This document shows positions 15,651 to 21,620 of a stretch of 32,324 bases of DNA, one piece after another; the first letter of the stretch is position 1; the number at the start of each line of letters is the position of its first letter. The stretch spans positions 1-32,324 of the forward strand of contig CALGUK010000021.1 of NCBI GenBank assembly GCA_937920235.1. Direction: 5' to 3'. This DNA is from an uncultured Clostridia bacterium (lineage in GTDB: Bacteria; Bacillota; Clostridia; Oscillospirales; Acutalibacteraceae). A model generated the notes under the pieces. That model ran no database searches and was not told where the DNA came from. It was given only the letters and a program-made list of their open reading frames with translations. The position numbers were made by a program, and so were the translations under genes.

Positions 15651-16370
15651 TTAAAATAAACTGCCGTTGTGTTTTGTTTGCACTTTAAAGAGGTATATAA
15701 CGCAGATAATTATCCCTGCGAAAAGCAATACGGAACTAACAATTGATATGATTTTTATATGTGCAAACAAAGTTAAAAACCCATCAAGAAATATCGGTAT
15801 GCTCATAAAGATAATACCATTACCCATTTCTTTTGCATAACCTTTTAAGTCAGTAACATTTTTGTAGTGATAAGAATGTAAAATTGAAAGATTGCCTTTT
15901 CTTATAAAACAGCCTACTACCAAAAGTATAAGAGCTATAGCCGTCGGAATAATAGCGGATATAACATTTTCTATTTTGACTTCTTTATAAATAGTTTCAA
16001 AAAATTCTTTAAAAATAATACTCAATACAGGAGATAAAACCACTAAAAGTACAACAGTATATAATGCGATTTGAACTATTTGTTTTTTCTTATTCTTTTG
16101 TACTTGTTCAAAAACAGAAATCAGATTTTCATCCGCAGTATCTTTTATATCCTCAACAGTTAATCTTTTACCTGATAACAGCTCATTTACGCTAACATCA
16201 AAGTATTCACTTAAAGATACAAGTGAAGTAACATCAGGATAACCCTTACCTGTTTCCCATCTTGAAACAGCCTTATCAGAAACATTGATTTTCTCTGCAA
16301 GTTCTTTTTGTGTAAGTTTCTTTTCTTTGCGGAGTTCAGAAATAAAATCACCACATTCTTTTGAGGTCAT
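15651..16370 (-). CDS. XRE-family regulator with C-terminal membrane domain
   Basis: 239 aa. The helix-turn-helix at about 8-62 (RKEKKLTQKELAEKINVSDKAVSRWETGKGYPD) is a classic Cro/C1 type in two halves. A linker and then four hydrophobic helices follow (about 100-120, 136-157, 185-205, 207-228). Such membrane-bound XRE proteins are frequent in Clostridia; most have unknown signals. Start supported by AAGGTGG, 8 nt upstream. It is a single gene on the minus strand inside the ICE remnant with its own promoter, and its stop lies close to the repA debris. It may be cargo or a later insertion. No partner gene is evident. Confidence 0.85.
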   Translation of the reverse strand: MTSKECGDFISELRKEKKLTQKELAEKINVSDKAVSRWETGKGYPDVTSLVSLSEYFDVSVNELLSGKRLTVEDIKDTADENLISVFEQVQKNKKKQIVQIALYTVVLLVVLSPVLSIIFKEFFETIYKEVKIENVISAIIPTAIALILLVVGCFIRKGNLSILHSYHYKNVTDLKGYAKEMGNGIIFMSIPIFLDGFLTLFAHIKIISIVSSVLLFAGIIICVIYLFKVQTKHNGSLF

Positions 16371-16391
16371 ATTAACACCACCTTTTACAAA

Positions 16392-16421
16392 AGAATATCA
16401 CAAAAACGCTGAATTTATCAA
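16392..16421 (-). promoter_or_regulatory. Promoter of the XRE gene
   Basis: On the minus strand, TTGATA (16421-16416), 18-bp spacer, TATTCT (16397-16392), about 20 bp upstream of the XRE start. Confidence 0.5.
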
Positions 16422-16661
16422 CCTATGAATCGTAGAATATGTGGTTGGCCATTCTTTGAAATCAAAAAAATTAACACACGAATGTAAAATCTCTCCTTCG
16501 GCTCGTAAAATATCGATTAGAAATTGATTGAGTGATACCTGCATCATTACGGTAATTTCTATTTGAAAAAACTAATTTTCAACGGTCTGAACCTAGGGAA
16601 TTTTGCTAAAAAACAGCACACTTGAAAAAACAGATATTTTCAAAGGAAGGAAAATCACGAT
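16422..16661. other. Non-coding ICE remnant
   Basis: AT-rich sequence with no supported gene. It ends in TTTTCAAAGGAAGGAAAA (16637-16654), almost identical to the leader of the parB gene (18472-18489), so it once preceded a translated ICE gene. Confidence 0.4.
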
Positions 16662-16754
16662 TTGGCAAATCAGACGATAGAAATTGGCAAAACGAACAGC
16701 ACCCCGTCAGCAAGAATTCTATTAAAAATCGGTGCATTATGCCCGTATTACTAA
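16662..16754 (+). pseudogene. Relic of a small ICE gene
   Basis: A 30-codon frame beginning at TTG (LANQTIEIGKTNSTPSAR, then ILLKIGALCPYY) preceded by AAGGAAGG 7 nt upstream. It ends at TAA 16752-16754, but the same frame resumes as GQNALKNGYVEKI before a second stop, so a single base change could have broken a 45-codon gene. Its 3' half overlaps the inverted repeat at 16732-16767. No function recognised. Confidence 0.35.
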
Positions 16755-16767
16755 GGGCAAAATGCAC
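16732..16767. repeat. Inverted repeat with 13-nt arms, oriT-like
   Basis: GTGCATTATGCCC (16732-16744) and GGGCAAAATGCAC (16755-16767) are inverted copies with one mismatch and a 10-nt loop. On the plus strand no T-run follows, so it is not a normal terminator there; on the minus strand T5 begins 2 nt after the arm, so a terminator role for the GNAT transcript cannot be excluded. In an ICE remnant, such a structure could be a transfer-origin hairpin. Confidence 0.45.
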
Positions 16768-16861
16768 TCAAAAACGGCTATGTTGAAAAGATATAAATTT
16801 TTCAAAGGAATGATATTTCACTAATATTTCACTATTTTTCATTACGAGGCGGTTTTAATAT
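16768..16861. other. Non-coding ICE remnant with a third leader copy
   Basis: Contains TTTTCAAAGGAA (16799-16810), another copy of the ICE gene leader, followed by a four-codon frame ending in a stop. No gene supported. Confidence 0.35.
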
Positions 16862-16891
16862 ATAAAAACTGCCCCCACAAAAATGTGAGAG
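16862..16891 (-). terminator. Terminator of the pepE-GNAT operon
   Basis: On the minus strand CTCTCACA pairs with TGTGGGGG (8 bp, two G-U), 4-nt loop, then CAGTTTTTA. It lies 14 bp after the GNAT stop. Confidence 0.6.
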
Positions 16892-16905
16892 CAAATAGAA
16901 CTATT

Positions 16906-17493
16906 TTATAAGAATTTTCTCATAATAGCTTGTCCGTTTTCTCTTGCAATTTCAACAAAACCGGCTTTTTTGTAAAGTTGGACGGGACCTTGGAAATCAA
17001 AATCATCTCTTTGTTCGGAAAGTTTGGCATAACCTTCAACTGCAACGTATCCCTTTTCCTTTGCATCGCTACATACTCTTTCGATAAAAGCTGATGCAAT
17101 TCCTTTACCTCTGTATTCAGGGGCAATTTCAAAACACACGATAGAAACAGTCTTTCCACAAGTATTTTCTTTTGCAAATTGAGGAATAAAGCCTGAATAA
17201 CTTTCAATATCTGCAGCATTGCACCATCCGATAGATACATCTCCGTCAAAAGCTAAATAACCTTGAATTTTATTTTCATTAAGCATTTTTACTGCATACT
17301 TACGGAGCGTTTTCTTAACACCAAAAATTTTAAACTTTTTAACCATCTTTTTAATGGTTTCTTCATCCTGATTCGGGGATGTGCAATAACAAGGACCGTT
17401 GGGATTGCCATCAGTAAATGCACGCGTATCGAAAAAATCAAGATAGTCTTTGTTTAATTCAGATGTTAAAGGTTTTATTGTGATTGTGTTCAT
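16906..17493 (-). CDS. GNAT-family N-acetyltransferase
   Basis: 195 aa cytoplasmic protein. The acetyl-CoA binding motif A is clear: VCFEIAPEYRGKGIASAFIE with RGKGIA at 128-133. The C-terminal end has LYKKAGFVEIAREN, the usual last strands. N-terminal PNGPCYCTSPNQDEE resembles a subgroup of uncharacterised GNATs with a Cys pair. The gene starts 10 bp after the peptidase E gene on the same strand and shares its promoter and terminator. Substrate unknown. The pair lies inside the ICE remnant and may be cargo. Confidence 0.85.
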   Translation of the reverse strand: MNTITIKPLTSELNKDYLDFFDTRAFTDGNPNGPCYCTSPNQDEETIKKMVKKFKIFGVKKTLRKYAVKMLNENKIQGYLAFDGDVSIGWCNAADIESYSGFIPQFAKENTCGKTVSIVCFEIAPEYRGKGIASAFIERVCSDAKEKGYVAVEGYAKLSEQRDDFDFQGPVQLYKKAGFVEIARENGQAIMRKFL

Positions 17494-17503
17494 TGAGAAA
17501 ACC

Positions 17504-18298
17504 TCACTCTTTTGATAGCAAATTTTTTAAAGGCTTAAAATCAACAGATGTATCAATATATTCTTCGATATATTCTCCGTCTTTCCAATACGATTTCAAA
17601 CCAAATGCCTCAATATTATGATAAGAAGCATCACTTATAATAAGTCTGTATTCATTATCTACTATTTCAAGTGCAGTGCAGTTTGACATTGACAGTCCAA
17701 TTTGCTCACTTGTTTTCAATAAATCCTTTACATTATCAAGACGGTCTTTTTCATCACAATGAGGAACGAAAAGTCCGTCAACAAAACCCAAACATTCAAT
17801 ACCAATCAATGGTTGGTCATTACCGTACTTGATTTTAAGAGAGTCAGAAGAGCATTCTTTGAACCAACAGTTAGCACCTGCTGAAACACCGCACATAACT
17901 TTACCGTCAAGCCAAGCCTGTTTTAAGGTTTTGTCAAAACCTGTTTCTTTCCAAAGTTTAATCATATCAAGTGTGTTTCCACCACCTTCAAATATGATGT
18001 CCGCCCAGTCAATAAGACTTTGTACAAGTTCGGTATTAGTTAATTCATTGCTTTTTAAATCTTTACAGGAACAGCCATACATTTTTTCGTAAATGTCAAC
18101 CATTACCTGAAAGTAGCTTTCTTGTCTTTCCAATGGTTGTGCGTGAGCGATTAAAAGAAAGTTTGGATGTTCTTTACCTGTAAGTCTGATTATTTCTTTA
18201 TCTTGATTAGAAAGTTCATATGGGTAGCGTGTACCGTCAGAACGCTTTCTTCCGTTTTCACCGCCACCAATAGCAACTATTTTTCTGCTCATTTTCAT
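17504..18298 (-). CDS. Peptidase E-like protein (family S51)
   Basis: 264 aa. Class-I-amidotransferase-like fold of peptidase S51: N-terminal KIVAIGGGENG, IIFEGGGNTLDMI (about 101-113), nucleophile S139 in CGVSAGANCWF, and H180 in FVPHCDE as likely catalytic His. The founding PepE cleaves Asp-X dipeptides; many Firmicutes members are uncharacterised. Start taken at 18298; an ATG two codons later (18292) is equally possible since the ribosome site is weak. Operon with the GNAT gene. No signal peptide, so cytoplasmic. Confidence 0.85.
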   Translation of the reverse strand: MKMSRKIVAIGGGENGRKRSDGTRYPYELSNQDKEIIRLTGKEHPNFLLIAHAQPLERQESYFQVMVDIYEKMYGCSCKDLKSNELTNTELVQSLIDWADIIFEGGGNTLDMIKLWKETGFDKTLKQAWLDGKVMCGVSAGANCWFKECSSDSLKIKYGNDQPLIGIECLGFVDGLFVPHCDEKDRLDNVKDLLKTSEQIGLSMSNCTALEIVDNEYRLIISDASYHNIEAFGLKSYWKDGEYIEEYIDTSVDFKPLKNLLSKE

Positions 18299-18323
18299 TT
18301 CACGCTTTCATATTGATGAAAAG

Positions 18324-18353
18324 ATTATACCACATACCCACCAAACAAATCAA
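18324..18353 (-). promoter_or_regulatory. Promoter of the pepE-GNAT operon
   Basis: On the minus strand, TTGATT (18353-18348), 18-bp spacer, perfect TATAAT (18329-18324), 25 bp before the peptidase E start. Confidence 0.6.
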
Positions 18354-18364
18354 CCTGAATACAT

Positions 18365-18400
18365 ATCCTCGTGCTTTAAGTTCAAGTGCGAGGATTTTTT
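18365..18400 (+). terminator. Terminator-like hairpin upstream of parB
   Basis: A 12-bp stem with two G-U pairs (18365-18376 with 18384-18395) followed by T6. It faces the plus strand although no plus-strand gene ends nearby, so it is either the leftover terminator of a deleted ICE gene or an attenuator in the parB leader. Confidence 0.65.
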
Positions 18401-18497
18401 ATCACAAAAATTAAAAAACAAAGGAAGTGAAAAAAATGCTTTAGCAACTTTTTAAAAATCAAAACAAAAAATTTTCAAAGAAAGGAAAAAGAATTTA

Positions 18498-19352
18498 ATG
18501 GAAAACGAAAAAATTGAATATTTTAATCTCGATTTACTTCATCCGTTTGAAAACAATCCATTTCAGAGTGTTGATGAAAGTGAATATGATGAGCTTCGTG
18601 ACAGCATTATGGAGTTCGGAATTATTACACCGTTGATTGTTAATAAGTCTGATAACGGTTATGAAATAATCTCCGGCCACAGACGATGGCAGATTGCAAA
18701 GGAATTAAATCTTGCTGTTGTTCCCGTTTATGTCAGAGAGTTTTCAAAAGAAGAAGCGGTAATAAATTTTGTTGACTCTAATCTCAGCCGAGAAAAAATT
18801 TTGCCGAGTGAAAAAGCACGTGCTTACAAAATGAAACACGATGCGATGAAAAAACAAGGAGCAAGGACTGATTTAACTTCGTCACAAGTTGGGACGAAGT
18901 TCCGCAGTGATGAAATGCTCGCAGAAACAATGCCCGATTCACGAATGCAGATTCAAAGATATATACGATTGAACAATTTACAGCCTGCTCTTCTTGATAT
19001 GGTGGATGAAAAAAGAATTTCTTTTACACCTGCAGTTGAACTTTCGTATTTAACAGAAGAGGAACAATGCAACTTAATTGAAACCATTGAAAGTGAAGAT
19101 TGTACTCCGTCACTTTCTCAGGCACAGCGTATGCATAAGTTAAGTGATGAAAAGAAACTCACTATGGATACTATCTTTGAAATTATGCAGGAGCAAAAAG
19201 CTAATCAAAAGGAGTATGTAAAAATCCCGGTTGAAACTTTTAAGAAGTATTTTAAGAAAGATATGCCGCCGAAAAAGATGGAAGAGATAACGGAAAAAGC
19301 TCTTGCCCGTTACGCAATGGTGCTTCAAAAGCAACGACAATGGGAGCGATAA
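18498..19352 (+). CDS. ParB-family protein of the ICE
   Basis: 284 aa. N-terminal ParB/Srx (CTPase) domain at about 5-100: IEYFNLDLLHPFENNPF, and ISGHRRWQIAKEL with GHRR at 60-63. A central helix-turn-helix follows (about 130-180, including MLAETMPDSRMQIQRYIRLNNLQ). The C-terminal third is charged and helical. ICE ParB proteins of this type usually follow a parA gene; none is present, and only a terminator-like hairpin is left upstream, so parA was probably lost. AAAGG 12 nt upstream is the ribosome site. Two 45-nt hairpin repeats lie directly downstream. Confidence 0.88.
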   Translation: MENEKIEYFNLDLLHPFENNPFQSVDESEYDELRDSIMEFGIITPLIVNKSDNGYEIISGHRRWQIAKELNLAVVPVYVREFSKEEAVINFVDSNLSREKILPSEKARAYKMKHDAMKKQGARTDLTSSQVGTKFRSDEMLAETMPDSRMQIQRYIRLNNLQPALLDMVDEKRISFTPAVELSYLTEEEQCNLIETIESEDCTPSLSQAQRMHKLSDEKKLTMDTIFEIMQEQKANQKEYVKIPVETFKKYFKKDMPPKKMEEITEKALARYAMVLQKQRQWER

Positions 19353-19362
19353 AAAGTGTGGG

Positions 19363-19472
19363 ATAAGTCTTAACAAGCACTGAATTTGAGTGTACAAATT
19401 CGTTTGTTCCGACTTTTATGCCGTGGCATAAGTCTTAACAAGCATTGGATTTGAGGGTACAAATCCGCTTGT
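19363..19472. repeat. Two 45-nt hairpin repeats downstream of parB
   Basis: Copies at 19363-19407 and 19428-19472 differ at 5 of 45 positions. Each starts ATAAGTCTTAACAAGCA and folds into a stem with outer arms ACAAGC/GYTTGT and inner arms GRATTTG/CAAATYC. In the inner arm an A-T pair in copy 1 is replaced by a G-C pair in copy 2, a compensatory change that supports selection for the fold. A smaller AGGTG/CACCC hairpin follows (about 19474-19489). Possible centromere-like, transfer or RNA element. Confidence 0.75.
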
Positions 19473-19543
19473 CAGGTGTTTTATCACCCCTAAAACCCCA
19501 AGAGGAAAAATCAAAAATAAATTTTTAGGAGATAAAAAATTAA

Positions 19544-19654
19544 ATGAGAAAAAGAAATAAAAGAGTTAATGTGTATTTTAATGAAGAAGAAAATGCAATC
19601 CTTTGCGACTTAAGTAAGCGTACAAAGTTACCCAAAGCTGCACGAGGAGCTTGA
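19544..19654 (+). pseudogene. Mobilisation protein (MobC-like) N-terminal fragment
   Basis: 36 codons reading MRKRNKRVNVYFNEEENAI, then LCDLSKRTKLPKA. This is the ribbon-helix-helix-like start of MobC-type relaxosome proteins. AGGAG (19527-19531) precedes it. After about residue 32 the frame crosses into unrelated recombinase DNA and stops at 19654. It is a deletion remnant of the ICE transfer genes. Confidence 0.6.
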
Positions 19655-19919
19655 TGAACTTAATGATAAGAAAAGCGAAAGAGTTGCATTTGTCGAGGCA
19701 ATAAGACGCTTTATACGAATGGAAACCATAACGGCACCGCTTCTTCACGAGCTCATTGACCGCATTGAGGTTTATGAAACAGAGGGTACGGGTAAGAACA
19801 AAACTCAGCGAATTGTTATCTATTACCGTTTTGTAGGTAATATTGAAATTCCTTCAGATGAAGAAAACCTCAAAATGGATATGAGACAAGGTATGACCGT
19901 TGAATACCTTACGGCATAA
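19635..19919 (+). pseudogene. Large serine recombinase, C-terminal fragment
   Basis: About 94 codons of the C-terminal end of an ICE-type large serine recombinase: LHEELDELNDKKSERVAFVEAIRRF leads (helix) into ITAPLLHELIDRIEVYETEG, which with QRIVIYYRFVGNIEIP forms the DUF4368-type terminal domain. The catalytic N-terminal domain is missing. The upstream end is fused out of frame to the mobC fragment near 19630-19640. It marks the right end of the ICE remnant. Without the resolvase domain the element cannot excise by itself. Confidence 0.72.
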
Positions 19920-19920
19920 C

Positions 19921-19946
19921 AAAAAAGAGCAGGCTAAAACCTGCTC
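19921..19946 (-). terminator. Second terminator of the tRNA operon
   Basis: On the minus strand GAGCAGG pairs with CCTGCTC, 6-nt loop, then T6. It lies 32 bp beyond the first tRNA terminator and 1 bp from the recombinase fragment's stop; on the plus strand there is no T-run. Confidence 0.7.
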
Positions 19947-19977
19947 GATACATAAATTAAATACTATGAAGAAACAT

Positions 19978-20021
19978 AAAAAAATAGAGTGTTCATCACT
20001 TGAATCCGTAATGAACACTCT
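19978..20021 (-). terminator. First terminator of the tRNA operon
   Basis: AGAGTGTTCAT and ATGAACACTCT form a perfect 11-bp stem (19986-19996 with 20011-20021); on the minus strand it is followed by AT7. It starts 3 bp after the tRNA-Tyr CCA end. Confidence 0.8.
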
Positions 20022-20024
20022 AAA

Positions 20025-20109
<85 letters not shown>

Positions 20110-20125
20110 ATATGTTTTAAAAAAA

Positions 20126-20201
20126 TGGAGCTGGTGGACGGACTCGAACCCCCGACCTGCTGATTACAAATCAGCTGCTCTACCAACTGAGCTACACCAG
20201 C
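20126..20201 (-). tRNA. tRNA-Thr (TGT)
   Basis: 76 nt including encoded CCA. Acceptor GCTGGTG pairs with CACCAGC, discriminator T(U). The D arm has GCTCAGTTGGTAGAGC, the anticodon loop TTTGTAA gives TGT, and the T arm has GGTTCGAGTCC. First gene of the two-tRNA transcript. Confidence 0.96.
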
Positions 20202-20217
20202 GTCTCAACGCTTGAAC

Positions 20218-20246
20218 ATAATACCATAACAAAATAAAATAGTCAA
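20218..20246 (-). promoter_or_regulatory. Promoter of the tRNA-Thr/tRNA-Tyr operon
   Basis: On the minus strand, TTGACT (20246-20241), exactly 17 bp, TATTAT (20223-20218), 16 bp before the tRNA-Thr 5' end. Confidence 0.75.
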
Positions 20247-20300
20247 GCCTTTTTTTGAAGATTTTTTATTTTTTGATAAATTTTTTTATGTTGATTTTAG

Positions 20301-20720
20301 ATGCAGGGTGTATTAAAATATTTACAGGCGGTGATAGAAATTAAACGTAAAGCAAGGATAATTTATCTGTTGATTTTTTTAGTGATACTTTTATCGGAAG
20401 TTATGATTGCTCTTTTTATAAAAGATGATTTTATACGTCCGTATGTGGGGGATATACTTGTTACGGTGCTTCTTTGCGCTTTTTTGCGTATATTTTTTCC
20501 TTTTCGATTCACAGCTCTGCCGGGGATTGCTTTTTTATTTTCATTAGCGGTTGAAATAGGACAGTATTTTGATATTGTCAGGATTTTCGGGTTTGAAGAT
20601 AATCGTGTTATTTCAACTCTCATCGGAAGAACCTTTTCATTGACGGATATTATTTGCTACGCATTGGGATGTGTAATATTCGCAGTTGTTGATACCTCAG
20701 TAAAAAGAAAACGTGAATAA
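20301..20720 (+). CDS. DUF2809 family membrane protein
   Basis: 139 aa with four membrane helices (about 20-40, 47-66, 72-92, 112-132). FIRPYVGDILVTVLL and the FSLAVEIGQ segment are hallmarks of the DUF2809 family of small membrane proteins of unknown function. No convincing ribosome site precedes ATG 20301; the true start could be a little downstream, but the charged N-terminus before helix 1 fits. It stands between the tRNA operon and the amidohydrolase gene, which starts 52 bp later, and may be co-transcribed with it. Confidence 0.72.
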   Translation: MQGVLKYLQAVIEIKRKARIIYLLIFLVILLSEVMIALFIKDDFIRPYVGDILVTVLLCAFLRIFFPFRFTALPGIAFLFSLAVEIGQYFDIVRIFGFEDNRVISTLIGRTFSLTDIICYALGCVIFAVVDTSVKRKRE

Positions 20721-20772
20721 TCCTTATCAGGAGCTGAAAAAATATACATAACATTGTGCAGGAGGAATCAAT

Positions 20773-21567
20773 TTGGTTATAGATTTTCATACACACGCTT
20801 TTCCTGACAAAATTGCAGAAAGAGCAATCGCTTCACTCATAAAAGGTTGCAACGGAGAATATGTCCCCTGCAGTAACGGAACCGTTTCGGGCCTTATAGA
20901 TAATATGGACAGCTTCGGTGTCGATATTTCAGTTGTTCAACCGGTAGTTACAAAGCCTTCCCAGAAGGTGTCGCTGAATAATTGGGCAGAGGAGATTACC
21001 TGTGACAGATTGATTTCCTTCGGCGGTATTCACCCGGAAACAGATAATTACAAGCGGGATATTGATTTTATATGCAGTTTGGGTTTGCCGGGAATAAAGC
21101 TTCATCCCGAATATCAGCAATTTGATGTTGATGCTCCAGATATGTTGAAAATATATGATTACGCATTGGACAAGGGATTGATTTTGCTCTTCCATGCAGG
21201 ATATGATCCGGCTTATCCTCCGCCGTATCACAGTAGTCCTGCACAGTTTGCACATATTATAGAGGAAATGCAGGGCGGTGTAATTGTAGCAGCTCATCTC
21301 GGAGGACAGCGACAGTGGGACGATGTGGAAAGGTATCTGACAGGAACGGACATATACCTTGATACGTCAATGGGAATGAACTATTATCCCCACGAGCAGT
21401 TTATGAGGATTGTAAAGAATCACGGTGCGGACAAAATCCTTTTCGGCTCGGATTCGCCGTGGAGCCAAGCGGGAGAAGAGATTAACATGCTTAATTCCCT
21501 TCCTCTTACGCAGGATGAAAAGGATATGATTCTCTTCAAGAATGCGAAAAGATTGCTTGACATATAA
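20773..21567 (+). CDS. Amidohydrolase-family metal-dependent hydrolase
   Basis: 264 aa TIM-barrel hydrolase of the amidohydrolase-2 type (relatives include decarboxylases such as ACMSD). Metal and catalytic residues: H6 and H8 in DFHTHAF, H111 in KLHPEY, H141 in LFHAGYD, H175 in AAHLGG and D227 in FGSDSPW. It starts at TTG 20773, with GGAGG at 20761-20765 in ideal position. No ATG is near. Substrate cannot be read from sequence. It converges on the symporter gene and shares a terminator with it. Confidence 0.87.
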   Translation: MVIDFHTHAFPDKIAERAIASLIKGCNGEYVPCSNGTVSGLIDNMDSFGVDISVVQPVVTKPSQKVSLNNWAEEITCDRLISFGGIHPETDNYKRDIDFICSLGLPGIKLHPEYQQFDVDAPDMLKIYDYALDKGLILLFHAGYDPAYPPPYHSSPAQFAHIIEEMQGGVIVAAHLGGQRQWDDVERYLTGTDIYLDTSMGMNYYPHEQFMRIVKNHGADKILFGSDSPWSQAGEEINMLNSLPLTQDEKDMILFKNAKRLLDI

Positions 21568-21611
21568 ATAAAGGACTTGGTTCGGCATTACGACCAAGTC
21601 CTTTATTTTTT
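21568..21611. terminator. Terminator between amidohydrolase and symporter genes
   Basis: A perfect 14-bp stem, ATAAAGGACTTGGT with ACCAAGTCCTTTAT, with an 11-nt loop, followed by T6 on the plus strand and a T-rich run on the minus strand. It begins at the amidohydrolase stop codon and ends 10 bp before the symporter stop, so it probably works in both directions. Confidence 0.85.
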
Positions 21612-21620
21612 AAATTTGGA

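Noticed and set aside
19363..19472. Two direct repeats could be a minimal CRISPR array
   Set aside because: Only two copies, a 20-bp gap, diverged units and no cas genes; the repeats are strong hairpins next to parB.
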